Of a stretch of 64,000 bases of DNA, positions 34,247 to 46,318 are shown piece by piece (within the stretch, counting starts at the first letter, position 1; every line of letters begins with the position of its first letter). The position numbers and the translations under genes are program-made. The stretch is from Diaporthe sp. PMI_573 (Eukaryota; Ascomycota; Sordariomycetes; Diaporthales; Diaporthaceae), in NCBI GenBank assembly GCA_021399435.1, contig JAJTUP010000008.1:496001-560000 (forward strand), in the 5' to 3' direction. The notes beneath the pieces were generated by a model, which searched no databases, was not told the DNA's origin, and saw only the letters and a list, made by a program, of their open reading frames with translations.

Positions 34247-36273
34247 CTAGTAGGGCTGGGCTCGAGCCTGCAGCAGGTGCAGCCTCCGACGGACGTCGTC
34301 TTCGACCCCGAAGTGGTGATGGTGTAGCAGGTTGCTAAAACCAAGCGAGGTCTGCCTCCTGGACGGGCGAGGCCGTGGTGGTGGCTGGTTCATGGTCTCG
34401 GTGGTTGCCGCTTCGGGTATTGAACCCAGGGGATTTACCGTCTGCATGCTGTGTTGTATCGTCGGTGTCGTCGGTGCGCTCACCACAGAGTCGTAGTTGG
34501 GTAGGCTCAGACCCTCCCCTGTGCTAAGCGGTCGCGCGGGCGTCTTGATCGCCGTCGTGTAGCTGGGCACCTTGCTGAGGCTCTCCATCTCGATGTGTTC
34601 CGGCGTGTTTATACCAGACTGGTCCTCGCCGCTATTTGACCTGGACAGCGGCACCGAGGGTGGTGGGGAGTTGTGGTTGCTGTCGGGCGGGGGTGGCTGC
34701 GAGTGCGGCGTCGTCGCGCCGCCTGTCGTCGCGCCGCTGAGGCTGTGGTACGATTGACTCCTGTCTGACGCATTGAGAGACACATCCTGCAGCCGCGAGC
34801 TAAGCGCTGCGGGAGGCACTGCCATCCCTGCCATCTGGTGCAGGTTTTCGGCCGAGCCAGCCCGGGAAAGGGCGTAGAATGGCGTGTTGACGCCAGACTG
34901 GACCGCTGGTGTCTGGAACCCGCTCTGCAGGCCGTTCATGTCCACCTCGTCATAGAGCTGATCGAGAATATGCTCGCCATATCCCGGCGGCGCGATGCCG
35001 TGCATGCGCCGTGCCTGACTGGCCTCGGTCGGTGACTGGCGCACAAGATTGCCTTCGTCGTCCAGGGGCATGTTCGGGGATATGAATATTGTCACGGGGA
35101 GGGTTGCGCGGAGCTGGGAGACACGGTTAGTCTGTGTCTTCATGTTCCACCTGCTGGCAGGTGACTTACCTCCGAGACGTGGCCGTCTGGGTTGTGCAGC
35201 GCAACCACCATCTTCAGTTTGTGTCTTATCTTGATGCCGTGCACATTGGTGTCTTGCATGCACTTGCCCAGCTTTCGTGGGAGATCGAGATTTGCGTTCA
35301 ATACCCAACCCTCCTGGCCAGAATCCTCGATCATGTCGTTCCAGTGCTCGTCTCGATTTACCGTGAGCGTCCAGTGTGCGACCTCGCGTTCCCTCTTGTG
35401 TTCTCGTATGCTGTGCCCTTGCATCGTCGTCACCATTATCTCATGGACCTCCATCAACCTGCAGTTGATATCTCCGATCTCCAACCCTTTCAGCAGGGGC
35501 GTGAACCTCGTCTCAAGCGGGATGGAGCTTCCGAACACGATGGCCTTGGTCGGGATCACGACGCTGTACTCGACCTTGTTTGGCCAGATGTTTTCGACAC
35601 TCATGGCGTGCAGGAACTCCAGGGCCGAGGACTCTAGTGTCCGGATAATCCTCACCCTCTTCTTTGCGTGCAGGTCGTAAGCGAGTTTGCCGCGGGCGAC
35701 GGTCGCCTTCAGATGATAGGTGATGCTGGCCTCGGGCATCCCCTCGATGGATTCGCAAAAGTCTCCTGGCAGCATAAGCTCAAAGGGCCATTCGTAGTTC
35801 CCCTTCTCGAGCAGGGTGCTCTTCCCCGAGTTGCCGCCCACAAAAGGCTTCCATCTGTGCTGGTAGAAGATGTTGGTGCGATCGACCTTCTGATTTGAGA
35901 TTCCTGTCGGCGTAACCCGTGCATCCGCCCAGCTAGTGTGGCTGTCAGCAAGGAAGCTCTCTAGAAGGAGGAACTGCCTGGGTAGGGGAAAGGAAGGGTT
36001 CAAGGGAGAGAGGCGACGGAGTGGTGATGTAGAGACCGGCTTTGAAGCACTGCAAAAAACTCACTTCAACCTTTCAGTGCCGACCAGACGCAGATGCACA
36101 TCGTCAACCTTCAGTGCTTGCGGCAGACACAGCACGACGGTGCCTTTCAGTAGTTGGCCCGAGGCCTCATGGTCGTTGCCTCGAAAGACCAAAAAGTCGT
36201 TGTCGAGTCTGATTTCGAAAAGCGTATAGGCGTTGCGCCCAGTGACGTTGGCCAAGGGGTTGAACGAGGGCAT
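34247..36273 (-). CDS. creD: Arrestin-like ubiquitin-ligase adaptor CreD (Rod1/Rog3 type)
   Basis: Exons 36273-36065, 35941-35170 and 35113-34247 give 615 aa. The acceptor of intron 1 could be nine bases further in without breaking frame. Arrestin N domain: FEIRLDNDFLVFRG, LKGTVVLCLPQALKVDDVHLRL. Arrestin C domain: ESSALEFLHAMSVENIWPNK, PLLKGLEIGDI, MQDTNVHGIKIRHKL, LRATLPVTIFISPNMPLDD. The disordered tail carries a PPxY motif (APPGYGEHILDQLYDEVD) at the CreD position and a second Tyr motif (KVPSYTTAI). PPxY motifs recruit Rsp5/HulA HECT ligase, which ubiquitinates permeases. In Aspergillus nidulans CreD acts against CreB/CreC in carbon catabolite repression. The creC gene lies nearby on the same strand. 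Confidence 0.93.
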
Positions 36274-37731
36274 TCTCAAGCCGTGGGTGCTGCTCTGTGC
36301 ATGAGAATCGCAGCGAGATGGCCCGAGGGTAGAAAGAGTAGGGGACTGCCAGGCAGGGTCGGTTGTTTTTAATCCAGGAACCCAATGCAGATCATGGAAG
36401 CGAAGTGGGTACTGGTGAGGCGAAAAAAATGTAAACGGGCGTAGTAACACCGGGCAGAAGTGGGAATGAATCGTTTGCGCGTGCTGCAAGTGGCCCGTAT
36501 CAGAGCTGTGATAGTGGACTGGACCCTTGGTCTGGTGGCCGGCGGATGCAGCAGAAGGGGGTGGGTGGAAGGCGGGCAGGGTGACGAGACGAGTCTCGAG
36601 GGCCGGTATCGAAAGATGCGAAAAAAAACACCCCACGAGGAGCGGCGACGGGGTGGGTGGGGGGATCTGGACCTTGCTTTGGGATCGGTGAAAGGGGATG
36701 ATTTGGAGTGGGAGGTTCGAGGAGACCGGACGGGCAAACGTTTTCTACATGTAGAAAAGATATCGCACATGGACCATGACCCCTAATGAGACGAGACGAG
36801 CGACGAGCGACGAGCGACGACCGGCGGACAGCAGCACATGTACACACACAAAGGGCGATCGGATGGGTCACACAGCCGGGCTGGGACGTGGAACCCCAAG
36901 GGCTGGGTCCCGCATGCACGCATCTATGCTGCAAGGACGTCTACGATCTGGTACCGGTACAAACACGGCCGTGGCCAGCACCGGTCAGTGACAATAATAA
37001 GCGAGACCTCCAGCCCGTTGCTTGTCCCACATACCGGGTCGACAAGGACCACAAGGATGCTCGCGCACTGAAAACATCATAGTCGCTTTCGACTCGAGGG
37101 GCTCCCCTGCCAGCCGGGCGCCCGTCCGTCTTGCTCCTTCCCTGACTTTTCTCACACCAACAACACCTCTACACCCGATGCCATAAAGAGGCCAACATCG
37201 ACAAAGAGGCAGTCTGCTTTGCAAGCTGTTCTTGACACTGACTACCTAGGTTATACCCAGTGGGTGTGAACACAGGCTGCCGGGATAGCGGCCAACAGGA
37301 GAGGGCAACTGTGACCAACATGCAGAACCGTCTACTTGGGGCAGTGTCAGTTGCAGTGATGGTGGTATCAAAGGTGGTGGGTGGGTGGGTGGGCTTGCCC
37401 ATGCTTTGGTGGATGATGCAAGAGGGCGAAAGGGTTCAATCCAGGACTTGGGGCGTGGGACAACATGGAACTGACTGACATGTACCGAGTACTTGGAACT
37501 GACACTGACCCTGACACTGCACTGACGGACGAACTGACTCCTGGCGTCATCTGTCGTCGCCTCGCGAGTGAGAGAGGGCAGGGCGTGGGATCGCCGGGGT
37601 CGGTGCTATCTTAGATACACTTCAGGTTTGCTGTCGTTCCAGCCGGAACCGTGAGCGTCATGGGTAGGCAATATCTTTTCCCGTTGAATCTCCGGACTCT
37701 TCCGCATTTCCGCCGTGATCCTTGATACACA
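36274..37731. other. Intergenic upstream of creD, with simple repeats
   Basis: No gene seen. A short GAGCGAC-type tandem run at about 36787-36822 and ACTGAC-rich sequence at about 37480-37545 are simple repeats. The creD promoter lies at the left of this stretch. Confidence 0.55.
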
Positions 37732-37759
37732 CACGGTCCAAGCAAAAAAACGAGTACAC
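37732..37759. repeat. Left terminal inverted repeat of the Tc1-like element
   Basis: 28 bp, matching the reverse complement of the right repeat except for one A fewer in the homopolymer (7 versus 8). Confidence 0.93.
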
Positions 37760-37838
37760 CCAAACCACCCGGGCCACCCAAATTGCAACCACACCATAGT
37801 GCCCCTTCATTTAATTTGTACTGCAGCTACATACAAAC

Positions 37839-38975
37839 TCAATGGCCAGTAATTGACCCTTGGTTATTGAGGCAGTCCTCTAGTATCATGGGTATTTGGT
37901 CTATCCAGCGGTTCACGGTCTCTTTCGTGAGGGCGTTGAAGCCATCTTGGGCGGCCGATTTGAGTGTTTCTTCGTCCCAGTGAGGTTGTCGCCGTACGTA
38001 TTCTTTTGGTCCCCTCCACGCCTTCTCAATAGGGCTGGCGACGAGGTCTGGGCTCTGGGGGCAGTTAAATAAGCTCGTGACGCCATGGTCGGCTTTCCAT
38101 TTCCTCACAATGTTGTTTCCTCGCATGCCGCCGTGCCCAGAGTCATTATCTTCCTCAAGAACGAAGTTATCGCCACGAGCGATCCACGCCCCTACTATCG
38201 GCTGGAGAATCTCGTCACGATAGACTCGGAGGGTCATCTTTCCATTAGAATTACCCGAAATGTCGTACCAGTGGAGGCCGTCTTTGAAGCCATCATAGCC
38301 AACGGCAGCCCACGCGTGGAAACGCTTCTGCTTCTGGTCAAGTTCTCGCTCTGGTTGCTTCTTTTCGACTAAACAGTCAGGGCAAGTTCTCTCCCATGGG
38401 CGTCTACAGACATAAATATATCCCTGAGGACCATAGCCGAAGTGTGTTTCGTCAGAAAAGCGTATATGCCGCCAGTCTTCGGCAAGAGGGTATTTTTCTA
38501 GCATCTGGCGACAGTATTCTTCGCGGATATCCCCTAATTTAGAGGATATCCAACGCTTCTGGCAAGCAACACAGAAGCGGAAGTCACGAGACTTCAGAGC
38601 CCTCTGTACGGTCTGCCCAGAGACGTTAATATCTAGGCCAGCGGCAGCCGGCATAGCCGCCCACGGCGTTGTACGGCCGTCGAAGCCTTCTGACTCAATA
38701 AACCTCTCAAGAGTAGTTAAGTCTTCGTCTGAGAGAAGTTTCTTACGGCCACGTGTTTCTTGGAAGGCGTTGTGGAATGTACGGTATGTGGTATTAGAAT
38801 GCCCTTCCCGGAGGGCCTTCCAGCCGGCATTGTGGCTAAATCCGAACTGCTTAAAGATGTCGCTCTTAAAATAGGGTTTTCCAAGGGAATCTGCATATTG
38901 AATTGCACCGATCAATCGGTTTTTCTTTGGAGTATCGTTATGTGTTATCCCCATAGTGTAAAAAAATTCTTTCAT
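37839..38975 (-). CDS. Tc1/mariner-type DDE transposase
   Basis: A single-exon frame from the ATG at 38975 to TGA, 378 aa, no interruptions. The N-terminal ~75 residues form a helix-turn-helix-like DNA-binding part (FKSDIFKQFGFSHNAGWKALRE), and a second one lies around 80-130 (NVSGQTVQRALKSR). The catalytic triad reads D175 (RFSDETHFG), D276 (LEEDNDSGHG) and E317 (VASPIEKAW), that is DD40E. This spacing is longer than the DD34E of Tc1, so the element belongs to a less common lineage of the IS630-Tc1-mariner group. All three acidic residues are present, so the enzyme could be active. No sign of C-to-T decay is seen. Confidence 0.93.
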   Translation of the reverse strand: MKEFFYTMGITHNDTPKKNRLIGAIQYADSLGKPYFKSDIFKQFGFSHNAGWKALREGHSNTTYRTFHNAFQETRGRKKLLSDEDLTTLERFIESEGFDGRTTPWAAMPAAAGLDINVSGQTVQRALKSRDFRFCVACQKRWISSKLGDIREEYCRQMLEKYPLAEDWRHIRFSDETHFGYGPQGYIYVCRRPWERTCPDCLVEKKQPERELDQKQKRFHAWAAVGYDGFKDGLHWYDISGNSNGKMTLRVYRDEILQPIVGAWIARGDNFVLEEDNDSGHGGMRGNNIVRKWKADHGVTSLFNCPQSPDLVASPIEKAWRGPKEYVRRQPHWDEETLKSAAQDGFNALTKETVNRWIDQIPMILEDCLNNQGSITGH

Positions 38976-39055
38976 AAAGTTATGGTTGTTTAAAGTTGAG
39001 GGTGGTGAAGGTCGAGAAAAAGGGGTGCGGAGATGTGGTGTGGGGATGACGTATA

Positions 39056-39084
39056 GTGTACTCGTTTTTTTTGCTTGGACCGTG
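39056..39084. repeat. Right terminal inverted repeat of the Tc1-like element
   Basis: 29 bp, inverted copy of the left repeat with one extra T in the homopolymer. Confidence 0.93.
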
Positions 39085-42000
39085 ACACAGTACCAGTTGC
39101 CAGCTTAACTCACCAAAACAAGTGCGTGCTCGCCTCCCTGGCGGGCCATGACGGCAAGGAGTGATTGCTGATCGGCCCTTCCGTTCGTTTCTGTCACCAC
39201 GTCTGCATGTACACAGGTACAATAGGTACATCCTTCCTCGCAAAGTGGGCCGAGCCCAGCCCAGGCCACCCCGTCGCTATCGACCTGCAGTGACTTTCTT
39301 ATCGGGAATCCTTCGATTGCCCTTCCTTCGACCTTCCATTAGCCTTCGTCTGCTAGTCAAGATCTTGGCCCCGACCGTCAGCTCACTCAACCCCAAAAGC
39401 CCCCACGACTGAACGACTGAACGAACATCTACACTAGACGCCGTCTGACCTCCCTTTTGGCGTTCCTCCCTTCGCTTGCAGCGTCTATTCTCGATACGAG
39501 AGGCACCTTTTTGGCGATTTGGCATCCGCCGTCAGTCTGTTGCGGTACGGCCGGAACAACAGTCCGCTCGCTTACGCCTTCTCAAGGGGCTTAAACTGAG
39601 TTAACTTTGGTCAGCGATACTACCACGGACCATGCAGCGCATATTGTACAGTACATGCAAAGAATAACGACTTCATTGGTGGCCTTCCGTCTGCTAGGCT
39701 GCCAGGGCGAGATCTACGTTGCAGCGTGGCAGCGTGGCAGCGTGGGACTGCTGAATCGGGCGGAAAGATGGGGCATGGCGTTCGAGCGGCAGTTCGGAGC
39801 TCTCCACGACCGCAGATGCCCAAGCCCCGAGACTATGCGCGCTGGGAGCACCATGGCGACAGCCTCCGTGTTTACCCAGTTGTGATCAACGACCGCTCTG
39901 CATGCCAAACACCACCTGCTGCACGAGATCTGGTCTGTAACTCGTCACTCACGGTCAGAGGGCCTAGAAGGTGCCACACTGTCGTCCCATGCCCACATCA
40001 CGGGGCAGTGGCATGATCTCTCCAAGCTCTCGCCTGATGGCCCTCTTTTCCAGCAGTCAAACCTGCTTATCTGCCTACCCGTGCCAATCATCCGGTGCAT
40101 CTTCCCCTGCGCCTTGGACCTGCTCTTGCAGTTGATATATAAAACGCTGGCCTCACCATCCCATCGCGGGGTCTCTACCTGCCCAGCACGGTGCGCCGCG
40201 TTCCGGAAAAAAGCAAGGGATAGATAGCATGACTTTCGTTCGGGGGAACAACACGCCACATGTAGGCGTGGTCCGTAGCCATGGAGGGCAAGGAACCATG
40301 GCAGAAAGCAACGTCAACTGCACCTCGCAAGCAAATCTAAGAAGTAGACGAAACGACGCGCTACATCAGTGTTAGCACAAACCCTGACCGTTCTGCCCGA
40401 GGATTGAGGGAACCGCCAGACCGCCCAAAACAACCGCTGGCTCGGCCAGAATTCGACGATTAATTGACCGGCTCTGGGTAGGCCCACTACCAGCCCAGCC
40501 CTGATACCTGACCCCTGTGTCAATCGGAACGATTCCAAGATCTGCCGAAAAAGGAAAACACATGGGCACATGTCAATTTCTTGATAGCAGAATCAGGTTG
40601 CCGCCTAGAGACCTTCAGACTCGGCTGCAAGCCTCAGCAGACGAGTTGCATAGGTCATTCGTTTAAGTGCGGCTCGCATATCGGCAGGCATCCAGTCGAC
40701 CACTCCCCCCTTGGCCTTGCCGAAGCTGCAGAGTCGATGGCGCGGGAGCCACAGCCAGCGCATGTAGCCTTCCGCCACCGTCGCGATTCAGGATTTGTCG
40801 GCAGGCTGCCTATCCGGGTTTACTACGAGGCACCGCCGAGCATCGGAAACTAAGCAATCTACGCCACGAGACGCCGGTCTTGCGCCGCATTGGTTGTCCA
40901 GCGACAATTGTCCTGGCCGGCTCCACCGTTCCCATAACTCCTTATCAACGGCCTCACGGCTCGGCCGGTCGTATATCCTCTACAGATCGAGGCTAACCCA
41001 AACAGAGCATATGTGGGTACATGACAGGGCCGGTTCTCAGCCTTGCTGGTCACACAAGATCTTGCTTGCATCTGTTTGTCTCACCACAATGAGAAATGCA
41101 GAGAGTAGTTACACAGTCGATGAAACCGACATTGACTTTGCAAGGCTCACCTACGCGGTACTGTATAATATGAGCAGGCCGTGCATTGTCATCATTTTCA
41201 CATGTTCGGAGCTCGAAAAGTTTTGCCGCCGCCAAAGTCTGATAACAACGCCTCTCTTAAGCAAAACCTAACGAATGATTTCACGCGTCATCCCTGTTCC
41301 TAGCTCATTCGGACATGCAAAAAGGCTTCGTTCCGGACGTCGAGGCCTACCTGTTTCTGTCACGATGACGAGCGCGTCAGTGCTGAGACCGTCTGCTCAA
41401 CGACCCTCCCAGGCTTCTTTCAAGACATATTAACGCCCTGTGCGTGTACAGATACAACGACGACTGTGGTACTTGCTTTGACCGATTGCTCGCGCTAAGA
41501 ATTCGGCACATACGAATCCGGCGCTGTCAATCTACATACGTACGATCACAGCTTCTCAGACGCCAAAAATTTGCCTGCACGCTTTTTGGTCGATGCTTCA
41601 TGCGGTACAATCCCGGACAGGCAAGCTGGGATCAATCAATGCACTTCTGCTCCGGTGCTGACCAGCAGCGGCACCACCACTAGATTGACCGCTGCAGGCT
41701 GCAGTGTGCTTTTCCCGCTGTGGGTCGGGTGGCCGGGACGAGATCCATCTGCCATTGCGATATCTCCCGGGTTCCACTCTGACATTTCGAGGAACAAAGG
41801 ACCCACGTGTTTCCGAGCATAGCTCCAGGAGCTGAGCTCGAGCAGGAGCAAATCCCCCTCTGGCCCCAAACCCTCAGTAAAACAGTCAGGGACTCGGTGA
41901 GTCGGAGAAAGAGAATCCCAGTCCACTGAGGCTGCAGGCTGTCACAATCAATATATGGATTCCGCCGATCAGGAACCCGCCCCTTAAGGAGGTTCCTCGG

Positions 42001-42513
42001 CGACATTCCGCGAGCCTCGCCCGCTGGTAGCTTGACAGGCCGGCGTGTCCTTGACTCAAAGGACCTGCAACGTTCTCGACCAGTTAGTTGGTGTGGGTCC
42101 AGGATCAACATGTAGGATACTGCGGCTCGAACCGGAGCCATGGCAGCGCGGGAAGGGGACCCTGCCAACGAAAAACAAGACAAACACACACATACGCATG
42201 TCGCAGAGGGAGACCGCCCCTCCAACCAGAGCGGATCTGAAGCTCTTCGGTGGGGACATCCAGGCACAGCAGTGACAACTCTATCGGCCACAATCCGAGC
42301 CATACACGAAACGTAAGTCAAAAAAGCATGTGAAAAGGCTTTGTAGTGGTTATGCAAGGCCTGGGATTCGTGGCTGGATTCGCAGTGCCTATTAACTCGG
42401 TCTCACATGTCCCTGACCGGCATAGCGGACGTGGCATAGCCCAAAAACCTGCTACTTGACTTTGGCGGACCGATTCTCATGCTGATGCCATCCCAACAAA
42501 TTTTCTCACTTGC
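39085..42513. other. Large gene-free stretch
   Basis: About 3.4 kb between the transposon and the 3' end of creC. No frame looks coding: the longest (41680-42357, minus) has no domain, no codon bias and low-complexity composition. A three-copy GCAGCGTG run lies at 39720-39744. I found no inverted terminal repeats here. Confidence 0.5.
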
Positions 42514-44748
42514 TCAACTGGCCGAGGTCTCACCGACAGGGGCCGTCGAGTCTGATGGGCGGTTCCAGGTGCGGATGTGTCCTTGAAGGAAAGAGAGGGT
42601 CAGCGGGCGGAGCAGATACGAGGAATGGGACGAGCGAGACAGAACGAAAGGGACGCGGGTGTCTATTTCACTTACCAGACTTGCAACTCGTCACAATGGC
42701 CTCCTCTGTGAACTCCAACCAGCACAACGGATCCGCGTCCACAACCTTTGTCAACACAGGCGGCAGTATCGCAGTATTCGCCCTCGGCTCAACAGCGTGC
42801 GGCCCCGTGAAGCCGTCCTCCCCATCACCACCGGCGGAGATCGCTGAGTTGGACCGTACCCTGCTCGCCGAGGTCCCTTGTGTCTCGGCGCGTGTGAGTT
42901 GCGATGTAGTCAACCTGGAGGCGATCGAGCCTCGCTGGCGGACTGATGCTGCGCCGGCGCCGGTCCCGGCCCTGGGCCGATGCAGCATGCCGACGCTGAA
43001 GTCCCAGAGACACAGCCGGCGGTCCTCCCCGACGCTGCCGAAGCGGTAGTTCTTGTCGTCGCATCGCCACGGGTCGAAGGCTACGGACGTCACCCATGAG
43101 TGATGACCTTGGCACCGCGCAATGAGGACGGCCTCGGGAACGTGCCAGATCGAAATGAGGTCGTCCTGCCCGCCGGTGAGGACGTATTTGCTGTCTGGTG
43201 ACCAGCAAACGGATATGAGTCCGCCATAGTAGGAGTGGAAGTGATCAAGCAGTCTGCAAGGTTGGGTCAGCTAACACAATAGTTGCGGAGCGCCGGCAGT
43301 TGGGCTTCTTACTCCTCCTTAAGATAGTCGATGATCCTCAGCGAGCCGTCCTCCGACACGACAGCCAGCCGGCGGTTATCTGGTGAGAAGGAGAAGGCGT
43401 TGATCCGCTGGTTTGAGAGCTTCCATGCTGCGACGGGGTTGAATTTCTGGTTCTTTGAGTTGGCCGACTTCTGGACCTGGATGCCGTTCCTAGAACTGTT
43501 GACTCCGTTTGTACCGTTTGTCATCTCGACCTCGCCATTCTCCTGTTCTGATGTGAAGATGGCATCCTCCTTCTCCTTGTCGTAAACCACCAGGGATCCG
43601 TCCATATGTGATGCCAGAAAAAGGGTCTCTGAGCCTGGTATCCATTTTATCTGGGAGACGGGAGTTCCGTTTATAACGCCCTGTTGCCGTCAGCTTGGAA
43701 CTGAAGGAGCACGCGGCTGAGAAACCTACGTTCTTATTCAAACGTGCGTATCGCTGTGAAGTGGCTTCCCACCATATTATCTCGCCAGTAGAGAAACCCA
43801 TGATCACGTCAATATGGCTTGGACCTTTCGTGATATGGTTCACGTCATGACAGAGACAATGCGCCTTGGTGAAAAGCACTTTGGTGAGATACTCGGCCTA
43901 CGCATGGTCAGCACATGTCTAGCCCACGAGTCCTTCTTGGCGAGAAGACAGGAAAGACCAACCTTGTTAGAAGCCGACATATCCAGCCATTGAAACGCGC
44001 GGTTGATATTGGCAAAGGCAAAGGTCCCGTCCGCCGGGCGCTCCTGGATCCTCTTGCTCAGTGACTCGTTCACAATGACCCTGCTGATGAATGAAGAGTT
44101 GCTTTTCGTCATGTTGTTCTTGGGCTTCTTCCGCTTGTTGGCGTCCTTGGAATTCGGCGCCACGAGCAAGGCGGTCCACTCCCCCAACGCCGGGGCCGAG
44201 CCTAATGATAAAGGCGCATCGCTGGAATTTGCCCGGCCCTCGCTGCCGCTGATGGTGGGATCCCTCGAGTTGTCCTCGTGTGGGTGTTCCTGTATACTAT
44301 TCGACTGCCCGAGGCTGGCCGCCGTGATGCCCCTGTACTGGAAGGGGGGGTGGCGGGCGTCGAGGTTGATCAGCGACACGCTCGTGCCCGCGGTGGCTGG
44401 CTGGGGGTTCGTGGCGAGTGGGTTTGGGTTTATGACGGGCGCCTCGGACGGGTGTGGAGGAGGAGTCGCGAGGTGCAGGTCTTCCTTGAGGACGTAGGTA
44501 CCTGTGATATGTCACGCACCGGTTTAGCGTCTCGGGCGCATGCTAAGGAATGCGAAAAAGGGGGGGCTTGGACGAGGCTCACCCTCTCCGACCAGGAAGT
44601 GGTCCTCTGGGTTTGAGAGAATATTATTGGTCTCTATCATGGGCGGGATATGGCCTGCGCCGACGGCGGCATTGTATGCGGCCTGGGTGGGATACCGCGG
44701 GGGAGGAGGTAGGACGCTGAGGGCAGTGATCAGCGAGACGTCCGTCAT
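42514..44748 (-). CDS. creC: WD40 protein CreC (partner of the CreB deubiquitinase)
   Basis: Six exons, 44748-44583, 44501-43963, 43897-43730, 43680-43313, 43253-42676 and 42581-42514, give 628 aa; all five introns (49-94 nt) keep frame. The N-terminus is Pro-rich ([18 protein letters not shown]). Then come the conserved CreC block ([16 protein letters not shown]), a Ser-rich linker with [18 protein letters not shown], and WD repeats: [76 protein letters not shown]. The last short exon ends in GHIRTWNRP. CreC stabilises the ubiquitin protease CreB in Aspergillus nidulans and is needed for full carbon catabolite repression; animal homologues are WDR20/DMWD. It diverges from gem1, and creD lies downstream. 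Confidence 0.94.
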
Positions 44749-46318
44749 TTTGTGGTGCTTCGCGAACGCGAGCGCGGGCACAATGGGCAAGGAAGAGTAG
44801 AATAAATGGGATGTAAGCTCACAACATGGCGGCGGTGGGACGAGTGAGCTCAGGGTGGTACTGGATGGTTTTCTTGGCGGGATATTTGTATTCCTAGGGT
44901 GGTGTTCATCTATGGGTTGAGCCCCATGCAAAGAGCGGACCCTGGTGGGCGTGTAATATAACGACAGGCAGTCCTTGGACGCTGTCGCCTGAGCGGGTGC
45001 TCGCCGCGGCGGATGGTCGTTGGCGGAATCGAAGGATACAGTACTAGACTATGTATGCAACGAGGAGCAGTGTGGCAGCCACAGTACGACAGAGGCACGA
45101 GTCTGACAGGTCGACGGGGTTGGTTGGCTCGGCGCACAGTCGATTGACCTGCCAATTACGGGTGACGTTCCTGGCCGGAGGGACGGATGTCGGACGGACG
45201 GGGATACCAATTGCGCATTCACGATTCTTGAAGGGCTCGATGTAGTCGCTGCGCAGTGAGGAGGAGTAAATATCGAGGACTATTTACGAGAGGCGTGGAA
45301 GACGGACGGGTAGAAGCGACGAGAGGACGTTCGCGGTCTCGGAGAGATGGCAGGTAGAAGGACAAGACCTCGGGACCCATTGGGCCTTTGGGCCCGTCGT
45401 GTCGGTAGCCCCTGATCCTGGGGATCACCCTCGGAAAACGGACGTGATCCCTACTTGAGCACTTGCCAATTGCCCTATCGGCCTTGTCACCCACATGGAT
45501 CTTGTGGGGTAGACATGATGGGGTGAGGGGAAGCTTGGAGCTTGGAGAAGGGCCATGGGGTTGCTGGGATTTGTGGCGGCCTGCCAAACTGCACGTAAGA
45601 GATCCGCTGGTCTTTTAAGCATCCAGATATAGTCTAGATTCATAGATTTGTTGACCCATATGTGCCGTAGATCCATCGTGGTCCTCAATACTTCGAATAT
45701 AGGGACGGTAAGCAGCTGCCCTGGCACGTAGGTACGCATATCCATTCTCACGACTCCGGTCACGGGGTAAATGCAATGAGCTCAACACGGAGAGTGGCTG
45801 AGAGACAAGGATGATTGATCATTGGAGTGCAATATACACGCAGGAAACCACCCACGAATACAAGCAGCTGGCTGTTCGTGGGGACCTACCAGTTTGCATT
45901 CCCTGCGCGGGGTGGAGAGGCAAGAGGAAGAGGGAGGGAAGAGCTAGAGCGATGGGTCCTAAATTTGCAATGTCACCTGCCATCATGCCTCCATTCAGCA
46001 GCTCATGGTTGGCTGCGAAGCTCTGGGAAATTGCTGAGAGCTACCACCTTTCCCATGACCACAGGTCCCCAACGCGGACAAATGTGGGTAGCATTTCCAC
46101 ACCTCTGCCCACCACCACTTCAGCCGTTGCTCGCTCTTCCGCTTCCACCACACACGTCCTGTTCCAGTTTGGCTGTTCACCATCAGGATTCGTGACTGTG
46201 ACTTGACTGTGATTGCTCATCTTCTACGACAACGCGCCACGTCGCTGCCAATCCGCCACCTGGAATGGAATGAGCTGCACCTCCAAGCTCATCCGCCGTC
46301 TCCGTCACCTGAGCTGCC
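44749..46318. promoter_or_regulatory. Divergent upstream region of creC and gem1
   Basis: About 1.6 kb with no recognisable gene; both neighbours start from it. Long 5' UTRs are likely. No specific site identified. Confidence 0.45.

Larger units (their letters stand above)
37732..39084 (-). mobile_element. Tc1/mariner-superfamily DNA transposon, 1353 bp, apparently intact
   Basis: An uninterrupted transposase gene is enclosed by near-perfect terminal inverted repeats that begin CACGGTCCAAGC and end GAGTACAC. They differ only in the length of an internal A-run. Just outside both ends stands ACACA, a possible 5-bp duplication. A TA also stands a few bases further out on each side (left 37726-37727, right 39091-39092), so a TA target with imperfect terminal bases is possible too. 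Intact frame and matching ends suggest recent insertion. It lies between creD and creC. Confidence 0.9.

Noticed and set aside
41680..42357. 225-aa minus-strand frame in the gap before creC
   Set aside because: No domain, Cys/Ser/Arg-rich, no codon bias; length is within chance for GC-rich DNA.
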